Shown here in pieces: positions 26,404-34,344 of a stretch of 64,000 nucleotides of DNA. The notes beneath the pieces were generated by a model. It worked only from the letters and a program-made list of their open reading frames with translations. It was not told the origin of the DNA and ran no database searches. Each line of letters opens with the position of its first letter. Position 1 is the stretch's first letter. Source of the stretch: Pedobacter cryoconitis (GTDB lineage: Bacteria; Bacteroidota; Bacteroidia; Sphingobacteriales; Sphingobacteriaceae); NCBI RefSeq assembly GCF_014207135.1, contig NZ_JACHCC010000009.1, positions 62,001 through 126,000 on the forward strand. The letters run 5' to 3'. The translations under genes and the position numbers were made by a program.

Positions 26404-27801
26404 TTAATTATTAAATGGAAAACAGACTACGAATTCAGTGTGCCCGCCTTTAGAGCTGACTTTTACCGAACCATTATGCTGGTGCACGATTCTCTGGACT
26501 ACTTCCAGTCCCATACCTGTTCCTTTCCCCATCGGTTTGGTCGTAAAGAAAGGATCAAATATATTGGGCAGGGCACTAGCTGGAATACCCGGTCCGTCAT
26601 CTGTTACAGTAACTTTTACGAAATCCCTGTCCTTCTCTGTTTTTAAGGTCAGTGTTCCCTGCTCATTCGTTTCCATAGCATCCAGCGCATTATCAACCAG
26701 GTTAGTCCATACCTGATTAAGTTCACCTATCAAAGCCTTTACCGGTGGAAGCGTTTCATCATAATCTTCCACTACTGTTATATTCCCCTTTCTGATTTTA
26801 TAACCTAACATGGTCAGCGTATTACGGATACCTGTATGAATATCGGCAAATTGTTTGTCCTGCCCCCTGTCCATATGCGTAAATGTCTTGACTGAATTGA
26901 CCAGATCGGCAATACGTCTCGATGACTCCTGTATGTCTTCAACCATCCGTTCAGTAATCAGCAGATTACTGATCCAGTTAAATACAGGGGATAAATTGCC
27001 AGGGACAGTTACCGCACATGCCTCCAGATCAGTGATGCTGAAATTGAAATCCACAAAACTCTCCGCAATTGCATATCCGTTTTCTACCTCCCTTTCTTCA
27101 AACCAGCTGCTGATCTCATCCTCCAGTGCCATTCTTTGTTTTAAGGTTAAATGAGGATGATCGGTTACAGCCAGTATTTTAAAAACTTCGGTATTCAGCG
27201 CATCTATACTGTCGCAATCCATAGTAATCGAAGCAATTTTTTTAAAGACTTCCGAGCTCATCTTCAGGTGTTCTTTCAGTGAAACAGAATCCCTTACAAT
27301 TGCAGATGCCGGGTTATTCAGCTCATGCGCCAGGCCGGCACTAAGTTTACCCAAAGCCATCATTTTTTCATTCTGCTGTTGTAATGCGGTAAATTCACGT
27401 ACCCGGTTACTCATGACGTGGACCAATGCCTGTGTGAGTTCAAAATGATTTTTAATCATCTCCTGTATTCTTTCTACAGGAAAACTCAGTAATTGCACTG
27501 TACCATTCGCCTGTGCATAACCAGAAGCAACCTTACCCCTTGAATAGGGTAAGTAACCCATAATATCACCACTTGTAAAAGCGCCGAACTCCCGCTTTGA
27601 GCCATTTTGCATCAGATATAGATCCAGTTTTCCGGAGATAACCAGATGGGGGCCGGTAATTGCGTCGCCCGGTGAAGTCAGAAAACTGCCGTCTTCCAGT
27701 AAATGGTTTTTACTGTTATCCAGAAACCATTGTAACTGATCATCAGGGACATTTATAAAAATTTCGAGAGACTTTAGCCATGAAAGAGTTACAATATCCA
27801 T
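26404..27801 (-). CDS. Cyclic-nucleotide-binding-like domain histidine kinase
   Basis: A 465-residue soluble kinase. Residues ~10-130 form a CRP/cNMP-binding jelly roll (LEDGSFLTSPGDAITGPHLVISGKL, FTSGDIMGYLPYSRG). The dimerisation helix carries His159 in LSAGLAHELNNPASAI. A ~130-residue helical linker follows, then the ATPase domain with N-box QVWTNLVDNALDAM, D-box VTDDGPGIP, F-box FDPFFTTKP and G-box GKGTGMGLEVVQRIV. It is transcribed first in a two-gene unit with the receiver-flavoprotein fusion (6-bp gap), so the two are almost certainly a cognate pair. Whether the N-terminal domain binds a cyclic nucleotide is not clear; the phosphate-binding cassette is not canonical by eye. Confidence 0.93.
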   Translation of the reverse strand: MDIVTLSWLKSLEIFINVPDDQLQWFLDNSKNHLLEDGSFLTSPGDAITGPHLVISGKLDLYLMQNGSKREFGAFTSGDIMGYLPYSRGKVASGYAQANGTVQLLSFPVERIQEMIKNHFELTQALVHVMSNRVREFTALQQQNEKMMALGKLSAGLAHELNNPASAIVRDSVSLKEHLKMSSEVFKKIASITMDCDSIDALNTEVFKILAVTDHPHLTLKQRMALEDEISSWFEEREVENGYAIAESFVDFNFSITDLEACAVTVPGNLSPVFNWISNLLITERMVEDIQESSRRIADLVNSVKTFTHMDRGQDKQFADIHTGIRNTLTMLGYKIRKGNITVVEDYDETLPPVKALIGELNQVWTNLVDNALDAMETNEQGTLTLKTEKDRDFVKVTVTDDGPGIPASALPNIFDPFFTTKPMGKGTGMGLEVVQRIVHQHNGSVKVSSKGGHTEFVVCFPFNN

Positions 27802-27878
27802 ACGCTAAAATTAACTAAATTTAGCTTTACATCATAAGGAATAAATCCTTTGTTTACCAAAGCTTAACATTATGGTTA

Positions 27879-27914
27879 TTTGATATTAATAAACAAAGTT
27901 TAGTATTGCTAAAC
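27879..27914 (+). promoter_or_regulatory. Promoter with inverted-repeat operator ahead of the phosphonatase-like operon
   Basis: TTTG (27879-27882), an 18-base spacer and TAGTATTG (27901-27908, one mismatch to TAnnTTTG). GTTTAG (27898-27903) and CTAAAC (27909-27914) form a perfect inverted repeat with a 5-base spacer that overlaps the -7 box, as expected for a repressor site. Start ATG 27930 follows 15 bases later. Confidence 0.45.
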
Positions 27915-27929
27915 AAAAGATCACCAGAT

Positions 27930-28619
27930 ATGATGCCAATAAAACTAGCAGTATTTGATATAGCCGGCACGACAATTAAAGATAACCATGAGGTCAGTAA
28001 AGCACTTCAGGCCGCTTTAAAGAAACACAATTACACTGTTAATTTAACCCGGATTAACCCTTTGATGGGTTATGAGAAGAACCTGGCGATACAACAGCTA
28101 CTTCAAATGCATGAAACTGATACATCCTTAATAACAGCCGGACTGATCAGCAGCATTCATACTGAATTTGTCAGACAAATGCTTGATTTCTATCAGAATG
28201 GCCCGGCAATTGAACCACTACCAAATGTAGAAGAGACACTCCGCACATTACATGAGCAGGGAATTAAAGTGGGTATCAATACAGGTTTTTCGAAAGATAT
28301 TGCAGATGTCATTATCAATCGTCTACAGTGGAAAGAAAAAGGCATTATTGATTACGTGATCGGCTCGGATGAAGTTGAACTAGGCCGCCCTCATCCATTC
28401 ATGATTCAGCAGCTGATGAAGGAATGCGGACTTACAGACCCTTTGCAGGTTATCAAAGTTGGTGACACCGAAGTGGATATTCATGAAGGACAAAATGCAG
28501 GCTGTAAATATGTAATCGGTATAACTACCGGGATTTTTACCCGTGAGGAGTTGGAAACTTACCATCCTACACATATTATCGATGATATGTCACAGATTTT
28601 AACCCTGGTAAACGGATAA
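27930..28619 (+). CDS. Phosphonatase-like HAD hydrolase (TIGR03351/PhnX-like)
   Basis: A 229-residue HAD-superfamily hydrolase. Motif I is LAVFDIAGTTIKD, with the nucleophile Asp and the Ala-Gly-Thr of phosphonoacetaldehyde hydrolases; motif II is GINTGFSKD; motif III/IV is VKVGDTEVDIHEGQNAG. The cap domain is helical (LLQMHETDTSLIT). These residues match the PhnX-like branch, which splits the C-P bond of phosphonoacetaldehyde-like substrates; an active-site Lys for a Schiff base was not confirmed by eye. I choose ATG 27930; the frame opens at a TTG at 27906 inside the putative operator. It heads an operon with a DUF5690 gene (3-bp gap) and an FAD oxidoreductase gene. Confidence 0.88.
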   Translation: MMPIKLAVFDIAGTTIKDNHEVSKALQAALKKHNYTVNLTRINPLMGYEKNLAIQQLLQMHETDTSLITAGLISSIHTEFVRQMLDFYQNGPAIEPLPNVEETLRTLHEQGIKVGINTGFSKDIADVIINRLQWKEKGIIDYVIGSDEVELGRPHPFMIQQLMKECGLTDPLQVIKVGDTEVDIHEGQNAGCKYVIGITTGIFTREELETYHPTHIIDDMSQILTLVNG

Positions 28620-28622
28620 ATT

Positions 28623-29945
28623 ATGGAACTGATGAACCACCTGCGGGCTAAAGTTGCCAGACTCCCCTATGCTGTGCTTTCTCTTCTTGCCGCTATTGCT
28701 GCTTTTGGCACTTATACTGCGATGTACGCTTTCCGTAAAGCTTTTGCTGCGGGTACTTTTATAGACCATCAGTACTTCCATGTGGATTATAAAGTGTGGC
28801 TGGTGATTGCCCAGGTTCTGGGATATACCCTGAGCAAATTTTACGGGATCCGTTTTATTTCGGAAATAAAAGGGAATAACCGCGCAAAGAGTATTTTAGT
28901 GCTTATTGGCATTTCATGGCTGGCACTGTTAGGTTTTGCACTGGTACCTGCTCCATGGAATATTGCCTTTTTATTTATCAATGGTTTCCCTCTGGGAATG
29001 ATCTGGGGACTGGTATTCGGTTATCTGGAAGGAAGAAAGTCAACAGAATTTATGGCCGCGGTGATGTCAATCAGTCTGATCTTTGCCTCTGGTTTTGTCA
29101 AGACCGTTGGCCGCACTCTACTGACGGTATTTCATGTGAACGAATATCATATGCCTTTCCTTACAGGAGCATTATTTGTGATCCCTCTTGTCCTGTTTGT
29201 ATTTATTCTGGAACTGATTCCTCCACCATCGGCAGAAGATAAAAAACTCAGGGTAGAGCGTTCTCCAATGAACGCTCAGGAAAGAAGGATGTTTCTGATA
29301 CGTTTTCTTCCAGGCATTATTTTAACTGTAATTATCTACGTCATGTTAACGATTATGCGTGATGTCAGAGATAATTTTGAAGTAGAGATCTGGGCCGATT
29401 TCGGAGTCAAGAGCAATAATATTTATACACATATTGATCTGTTTATCTCTATTATTGTGTTAACGGCAATCAGTCTGCTTATTCTGGTTAAAAAGAATCT
29501 CAAAGCCTTTAGTATTATCCATTTGTTTATTATTGGAGGATGTATATTGGTAGGCATGTCCACTTATCTCTTTGATCATAAAATGATTAATCCGATCACC
29601 TGGATGACTATGGCCGGACTGGGTCTCTATCTAGCCTATGTACCTTATAATGCCATCTTTTTTGAAAGGATGATTGCATCTTTCAATTACCGCAGTAACG
29701 TTGGTTTTCTGATGTATATTGCTGATGCCGCAGGTTATCTGGCCAGCATCAGTATTTTATTAACCAAGGAATTAGCCAGACCCAACATCAGCTGGGGCAT
29801 ATTTTTTAAAGAAGGCATTATGCTGGTCTCCATAGTTGGTGGTATCAGCAGTGTACTATCACTTATTTATTTTTTACAGACTGCTCAGAAAAACAAAAAG
29901 AAAGAAAAAAAAACTGAGCAACAATTTAATATCGTTTCCTTATGA
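28623..29945 (+). CDS. DUF5690 family MFS-like membrane protein
   Basis: A 440-residue inner-membrane protein with about 11-12 hydrophobic segments in two halves around a charged central stretch (residues ~200-225), as in major-facilitator transporters. The start (LPYAVLSLLAAIAAFGTYTAMYAFRKAFAAGTF) and GFPLGMIWGLVFGYLEGRKSTEFMAA resemble DUF5690 proteins of Bacteroidota. It is followed by a 4-base ATGA overlap with the FAD oxidoreductase gene and preceded at 3 bp by the phosphonatase-like gene. By position it is the likely importer of the substrate for those two enzymes, perhaps an aminoalkylphosphonate (inference). A second ATG at 28632 is also possible as a start. Confidence 0.85.
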   Translation: MELMNHLRAKVARLPYAVLSLLAAIAAFGTYTAMYAFRKAFAAGTFIDHQYFHVDYKVWLVIAQVLGYTLSKFYGIRFISEIKGNNRAKSILVLIGISWLALLGFALVPAPWNIAFLFINGFPLGMIWGLVFGYLEGRKSTEFMAAVMSISLIFASGFVKTVGRTLLTVFHVNEYHMPFLTGALFVIPLVLFVFILELIPPPSAEDKKLRVERSPMNAQERRMFLIRFLPGIILTVIIYVMLTIMRDVRDNFEVEIWADFGVKSNNIYTHIDLFISIIVLTAISLLILVKKNLKAFSIIHLFIIGGCILVGMSTYLFDHKMINPITWMTMAGLGLYLAYVPYNAIFFERMIASFNYRSNVGFLMYIADAAGYLASISILLTKELARPNISWGIFFKEGIMLVSIVGGISSVLSLIYFLQTAQKNKKKEKKTEQQFNIVSL

Positions 29946-31063
29946 AGACTGCTATAGTAATAGGTGCAGGTATTGTAGGTTTAGCTACTGCCCGTGCATT
30001 ATCAATCAGAGGTTATCAAGTAACCATTATCGAGCGCAACGAACGTGCCGTTGGTGCATCGATCCGGAATTTCGGCATGGTATGGCCTATCGGACAAGCT
30101 ACAGGCCCTATGTTTGAAAGAGCGATGTTATCCCGCAGCATATGGAAAGAGATCTGTACAGAGGCTAAAATATGGCATGATGAAGTAGGTTCATTACACC
30201 TGGCCTATCATGATGATGAATTACAGGTCATGAGTGAATATGTGAATATTAACAGTCAGCACCGGAATTGTAGTCTGCTAACTGCTGAGCAGGCATTACA
30301 AAAATCACCTGCTATTAATACGAATGGACTGAAAGGAGCCTTATGGAGCGGTGAGGAAATGATCATCGAATCAAGAGTAGCTATAGGCCAGGTCGCTTCT
30401 TACCTGGCTGAAAAGTTTGGTGTGATTTTTCATTGGAACACCGCAATCAGCCGGATTGAACATCCAAAAGTTAGTTCAGGAAACCAAAACTGGGAAGCAG
30501 ATGAAATATTTGTCTGCAGTGGTGCTGATTTTGAAACACTATACCCTGAGTTATTTGCTTCGGCAGAAATTACCAAATGTAAGTTACAGATGATGCGTCT
30601 GGTAACTCAACCTGATGAATGGCGTATAGGCCCTTCTTTATGTGGTGGATTATCCATGATCCATTATCCGGGTTTTCAGGCTGCCTCCTCTTTACCAGCT
30701 TTACGCAAAAGGTATGAAGAACAATATGCAACCCATTTAAACTGGGGTATCCATGTGATGGTATCACAAAACGGAAGCGGAGAATTAACCATCGGAGATT
30801 CTCATGAATATGGCCTGGTCCATGATCCGTTTGACAAGGAGTTTATCAACAACATGATTATAGAATACCTGCATACTTTTGCCAGTTTCAAATCATGGAA
30901 AATGCTTCAGTCATGGCATGGTATCTATCCTAAAATGACCAATGGAGCGACCGAGCTCATTACTGAAGCTGCACCTGGAGTGACCATCATCAATGGTCTT
31001 GGTGGTAACGGAATGACTTTATCTTTAGGTTTATGTGAACAATACATTGCTTCCAGAGTTTAA
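29942..31063 (+). CDS. FAD-dependent oxidoreductase, TIGR03364-like (DAO superfamily)
   Basis: A 373-residue flavoenzyme of the D-amino-acid-oxidase/glycine-oxidase fold. The dinucleotide motif is AIVIGAGIVGLATARALSIRGYQVTIIERN at the N-terminus; ASIRNFGMVWPIGQATGPMFERA is characteristic of the TIGR03364 branch, which occurs next to phosphonatase-like hydrolases. The C-terminal FAD loop is IINGLGGNGMTLSLGLCEQ. Members near PhnX-like genes are proposed to oxidise 2-aminoethylphosphonate or N-methylated forms to phosphonoacetaldehyde, which the first gene would then cleave; here this is inference from context. Its ATG overlaps the preceding TGA, implying translational coupling. A strong terminator follows. 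Confidence 0.88.
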   Translation: MKTAIVIGAGIVGLATARALSIRGYQVTIIERNERAVGASIRNFGMVWPIGQATGPMFERAMLSRSIWKEICTEAKIWHDEVGSLHLAYHDDELQVMSEYVNINSQHRNCSLLTAEQALQKSPAINTNGLKGALWSGEEMIIESRVAIGQVASYLAEKFGVIFHWNTAISRIEHPKVSSGNQNWEADEIFVCSGADFETLYPELFASAEITKCKLQMMRLVTQPDEWRIGPSLCGGLSMIHYPGFQAASSLPALRKRYEEQYATHLNWGIHVMVSQNGSGELTIGDSHEYGLVHDPFDKEFINNMIIEYLHTFASFKSWKMLQSWHGIYPKMTNGATELITEAAPGVTIINGLGGNGMTLSLGLCEQYIASRV

Positions 31064-31065
31064 CA

Positions 31066-31107
31066 ATAGAAAAAGCGGCAGGAACTGAATCCTGCCGCTT
31101 TTTCTAT
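31066..31107. terminator. Bidirectional terminator with a perfect 18-bp stem
   Basis: ATAGAAAAAGCGGCAGGA (31066-31083) pairs perfectly with 31090-31107 around a 6-base loop. Both strands end in a T-rich stretch, so it serves the FAD oxidoreductase operon and the convergent MFS operon. Confidence 0.93.
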
Positions 31108-31128
31108 ATATTAAATATAACAAAGAAA

Positions 31129-32355
31129 TTACTTTTTCTTTTGCTCTATATTAGGCAGAAAACCGGTAATGATACCTAGCAAAGGTAAGAAAGCACATAC
31201 TTTAAACACATATTCGATACTTGTCTGATCGGCCAGTTTACCCAGTACAGCAGAACCTACCCCTCCCATACCAAAAGCAAAACCAAAGAACAGCCCCGCA
31301 ATCATACCTACTTTACCCGGAATCAGCTCTGTAGCATAAACCAGAATCGCTGAAAAAGCGGAAGAGATAATCACCCCAATTACTACTGCCAGCACGCCTG
31401 TTAAAAATAATCCCGTATAAGGAAGTAATAAGGTAAAGGGTGCAACTCCTAAAATAGAAATCCAGATAATATACTTTCTGCCAAAACGATCACCTAATGG
31501 CCCGCCTATCATTGTTCCCGCAGCCACTGCGGCTAAAAAGGCAAACAGATATAGTTGTGATTGCTGCACAGAAACATGGAATTTATCAATCAGATAAAAG
31601 GTAAAGTAGCTGGTCATACTGGCCATATAGAAATACTTTGAAAAGATCAGGACCAGGAGAATGGCAATAGAAATAACAACCCTTCTTTTCGATAGTGCTG
31701 GCCTGTTCTCGTCCAGGGTACGCACTTTACCACTAACTTTGAGATCCAGATGATCACTGTACCATTTGCCAATCTGTATCAGGATCAGAATTCCCAGGAC
31801 CGCTGCAATTCCAAACCAGATAATATAAAATTGTCCGTAAGGAATAACAATCAGTGCAGCCAGTAACGGACCTATTGCACTTCCCGCGTTTCCTCCAAGT
31901 TGAAATATGGATTGCGCGAGTCCTTTTTTACCTCCCGAAGCCATGTGTGCTACTCTTGAAGCTTCCGGATGGAAAACTGATGAACCTAATCCAATAAAAC
32001 AAACTGAAACCAGGATTGCCATAAAACTTGTCGCCAAAGAGACCAGAACCAGCCCCATCAACGTGAACCCCATTCCGACAGCCAGAGAATAAGGTCTTGG
32101 TTTTTTATCAGAAAAGTGCCCTATAAAAGGCTGCAACAAGGAAGCCGTTAACTGATAGGTTAACGTAATCAACCCAATTTGTGAAAAGGATAAATTAAAC
32201 TTCGCCTTAAATAATGGATAAACGGCAGGAATAACTGCCTGTAACATATCATTCAGTAAATGTGTAAAACTGATTGTAAAGAGTATCGGATAAATCGTCT
32301 TTTGGATGATTGCTTTTGTTGTAGAGGAGTCGAGTGTTGCTGTATTAGTTTCCAT
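31129..32355 (-). CDS. MFS transporter, fosmidomycin-resistance (Fsr) type
   Basis: A 408-residue inner-membrane transporter with 12 predicted segments. The opening ILFTISFTHLLNDMLQAVIPAVYPLFKAKFNLSFSQIGLI and the motif LGSSVFHPEASRVAHMASG are hallmarks of the Fsr family; IGGPLGDRFGRKYIIW is the MFS loop motif. Fsr proteins export fosmidomycin, a phosphonate antibiotic, so its closeness to a phosphonatase-like operon is notable, although direction and substrate are unproven. I choose ATG 32355 over an upstream TTG at 32364. It lies 38 bp after the gntR gene and is probably co-transcribed with it. Confidence 0.9.
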   Translation of the reverse strand: METNTATLDSSTTKAIIQKTIYPILFTISFTHLLNDMLQAVIPAVYPLFKAKFNLSFSQIGLITLTYQLTASLLQPFIGHFSDKKPRPYSLAVGMGFTLMGLVLVSLATSFMAILVSVCFIGLGSSVFHPEASRVAHMASGGKKGLAQSIFQLGGNAGSAIGPLLAALIVIPYGQFYIIWFGIAAVLGILILIQIGKWYSDHLDLKVSGKVRTLDENRPALSKRRVVISIAILLVLIFSKYFYMASMTSYFTFYLIDKFHVSVQQSQLYLFAFLAAVAAGTMIGGPLGDRFGRKYIIWISILGVAPFTLLLPYTGLFLTGVLAVVIGVIISSAFSAILVYATELIPGKVGMIAGLFFGFAFGMGGVGSAVLGKLADQTSIEYVFKVCAFLPLLGIITGFLPNIEQKKK

Positions 32356-32393
32356 CAATATCAATTTGTTTTTAACTTCTTTATAAATTCATT

Positions 32394-33068
32394 TTACTGA
32401 GAAACATGTCCTATAATTTTCGCTGAGTTGCTCCAGGCTTTCTTTGCATCACCAGCTTCTATACTTTTAACCAGCTGTTTATGCTGATGACTTGTTTCCC
32501 TGAAGGCTTTCGTGTCTTTGTAGATCTCCAGAAACCAGTTTCTCAGATGGATAGCCACTGACTTATACAGGTCTATCAGAATATCGTTACCTGAGGCCTC
32601 AGCAATAGCGATGTGAAACTGAATATCTGCATCTATACATTCTTCCAGCTGATCATGTTTTGCTGCTTTGTCCCGCACTTTAAGCCAGTCATATATTTTT
32701 ACCAGATCAGCTTTTGTTCTGTTTAAAGCTGCCTTTTCAGCAATCTTCATTTCCAGTAGTTGCCGTACCTCGTCCAGATCCTTTCTGTCGGCTCGTTTTA
32801 AACGTTGCGACAGCGGTTCCTTAATACCAGTTGAATTCTCCACAAAAGTTCCGATCCCCTGCTGTACTCTTAATAAACCAGAATTCAACAGAATCTTGAT
32901 AGCTTCTCTGATAGTAGAACGGCCAACGCCAAAAGTTTTCATTAACTCAGGTTCTATAGGCAGTTTTTCATTGACCTTATAATTGCCAAAGGCGATTTGC
33001 TGCTGAAGTTTTTCGGCAACCTCATCGGCTAATGATTTTCGGGAGATTAAATTATTGTTATTCATCAT
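32394..33068 (-). CDS. GntR-family transcriptional regulator, FadR/FCD subfamily
   Basis: A 224-residue DNA-binding regulator. Residues ~10-75 are the winged helix (LADEVAEKLQQQIAFGNYKVNEKLPIEPELMKTFGVGRSTIREAIKIL, LRVQQGIGTFV). Residues ~95-220 are an all-helical FCD ligand domain with the metal-ligand pattern D-x3-H (DADIQFHIAIAEASGN) and later His residues (HQHKQLV, IIGHV). FCD regulators usually sense small organic acids. The gene is followed by the Fsr-type MFS gene. A perfect inverted repeat at 33069-33081 overlaps its own transcription start, indicating autoregulation. Either of two consecutive ATG codons (33068 or 33065) may start it. It may also control the convergent phosphonatase operon (inference). 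Confidence 0.92.
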   Translation of the reverse strand: MMNNNNLISRKSLADEVAEKLQQQIAFGNYKVNEKLPIEPELMKTFGVGRSTIREAIKILLNSGLLRVQQGIGTFVENSTGIKEPLSQRLKRADRKDLDEVRQLLEMKIAEKAALNRTKADLVKIYDWLKVRDKAAKHDQLEECIDADIQFHIAIAEASGNDILIDLYKSVAIHLRNWFLEIYKDTKAFRETSHQHKQLVKSIEAGDAKKAWSNSAKIIGHVSQ

Positions 33069-33114
33069 ATCATCTGATGATTCAAAGGTAGAGGATATTT
33101 AATAACTTACCAAA
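33069..33114 (-). promoter_or_regulatory. gntR promoter with overlapping operator
   Basis: On the minus strand TTTG (33114-33111), exactly 20 bases, then TACCTTTG (33090-33083): a full consensus promoter. Immediately downstream ATCATC-T-GATGAT (33069-33081) is a perfect 6+6 inverted repeat covering the expected transcription start and abutting the start codon. The transcript would have a leader of under 10 bases. Confidence 0.7.
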
Positions 33115-33241
33115 TGAAAATTTAATCCCTGTCCGTAAAGGTCTCTTCCAAAACCGCCCATTTACCCTGAATTGGTTATCTCATTGTAAAATTGTTTTCC
33201 CTAACCAAGTAAACAATGATAATTTAAAGACATCTGATTAA

Positions 33242-33259
33242 ATTGGTTTAAAGACCAAT
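33242..33259 (+). promoter_or_regulatory. Inverted repeat just ahead of the universal stress protein gene
   Basis: ATTGGT (33242-33247) and ACCAAT (33254-33259) form a perfect inverted repeat with a 6-base spacer, ending 5 bases before ATG 33265. It could be an operator or an mRNA hairpin limiting translation; no clear promoter was matched. Confidence 0.35.
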
Positions 33260-33264
33260 CTGAT

Positions 33265-34086
33265 ATGATGACCATAATCGCCGCAACTGATTTTTCTGAA
33301 TTAGCTGAAAATGCAGTGGAGTATGCAGCCGAAATAGCGAGACATAAACAAGCAAAACTAGTTTTGTTCAATTCCTTTGTCATTCCCTTCCATGCGGCTA
33401 ATACACTACTACCAGCTTCAAGTATTCAGTTATTAATGATTGAAAATGAGATCAGGTTGCTTGAAAGAGCTTTTTCCCTTTCCTACGATTATGGGATTGA
33501 GGTCGGACATGAATGTGCCTTTTCATTTATTGAAGACGAGCTTAAGGAAGTGATCAAAAAATACAAGGCCGAATTGATTGTTTTAGGCATGCCTGAAAAA
33601 ACGCTGGAACAGGAACTTTGGGGTAACACAACTTCCTATGCAATCAAAAACTTAAAACTTCCTGTGCTGGCGGTACCTGTAAATGCCCATTTCGCGGGGA
33701 CAAAAAAGGTGCTTTTCGCCTGTGATGTATTGCGTGGATTATCCAAAAAAGTGCTGGAACGTGTCAAGGAAGTTGCTATCGATCTCGAAGCAGAGGTTGA
33801 AATCTTTAATGTGGATCAAAAACTGGAAATATTGAGATCAGAGGAAGCCCATGCTTCGGTTATCCATGCACTTGACGATAGCCTCGACGGTGTCACTTAT
33901 TATTATAAAAATGTCAAATCAATTATGGTTATCAGGGAAATAGAAAAAGAAATTAAGGAATTTCAGGCCGACCTGCTGATTATGGTCCCCAAAAAATATG
34001 GTTTCTGGGCAAGCATTGTACACCGGAGTAAAACACGTGTCATGGCCTCTGGCCTCAATATACCTTTACTTTCTATACCAGTCTGA
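33265..34086 (+). CDS. Universal stress protein with two USP domains
   Basis: A 273-residue cytosolic protein. The first domain (residues ~1-145) is clear: MTIIAATDFSELAENAVEYAAEIARHKQAKLVLFNSF and, at its end, AELIVLGMPEKTLEQELWGNTTSYAIKNLKLPVLAVPV, where the ATP-loop glycine pattern G-x2-G-x9-G-S is only partly kept. The second half (ADLLIMVPKKYGFWASIVHRSKTRVMASGLNIPLLSIPV) repeats the fold without a nucleotide motif. Tandem USPs of this kind are common in Bacteroidota stress responses. It is followed 89 bp later by a small lipoprotein gene on the same strand. Confidence 0.9.
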   Translation: MMTIIAATDFSELAENAVEYAAEIARHKQAKLVLFNSFVIPFHAANTLLPASSIQLLMIENEIRLLERAFSLSYDYGIEVGHECAFSFIEDELKEVIKKYKAELIVLGMPEKTLEQELWGNTTSYAIKNLKLPVLAVPVNAHFAGTKKVLFACDVLRGLSKKVLERVKEVAIDLEAEVEIFNVDQKLEILRSEEAHASVIHALDDSLDGVTYYYKNVKSIMVIREIEKEIKEFQADLLIMVPKKYGFWASIVHRSKTRVMASGLNIPLLSIPV

Positions 34087-34175
34087 TATACCACAACACA
34101 TCCATCGTTATTACTAATCAAAACCATTAAAACAATCAATTATAATAATCAAAGACTGGTCCCGATATTTGGAGA

Positions 34176-34331
34176 ATGAAAAGGTTAATATTTGGTTTAC
34201 TATTTCTTAGCTCCTTTATTCAGGCTTGTCAGAGTCAGGGAAAGCAAAAAATTGATAAACCGCAGCATAATCACAAGGTTGATTCTGTGCTTAAAAATCC
34301 AAAGACTGATTATCTTAATGAAATCCCATAA
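34176..34331 (+). CDS. Small lipoprotein (51 residues)
   Basis: A short frame with a convincing bacterial lipoprotein signal: Lys-Arg at positions 2-3, a hydrophobic core LIFGLLFLSSF, and lipobox IQAC with Cys18. The mature part is only 33 polar residues rich in Lys, Gln, Asn and His (QNHK-like stretch around PQHNHKVD). It begins 89 bp after the universal stress protein gene and ends 13 bp before the convergent PAS-kinase stop. No homologue is known to me. It is supported by the signal sequence and by its use of an otherwise empty gap; expression is unproven. Confidence 0.6.
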   Translation: MKRLIFGLLFLSSFIQACQSQGKQKIDKPQHNHKVDSVLKNPKTDYLNEIP

Positions 34332-34344
34332 ATCAGCTAATGGC

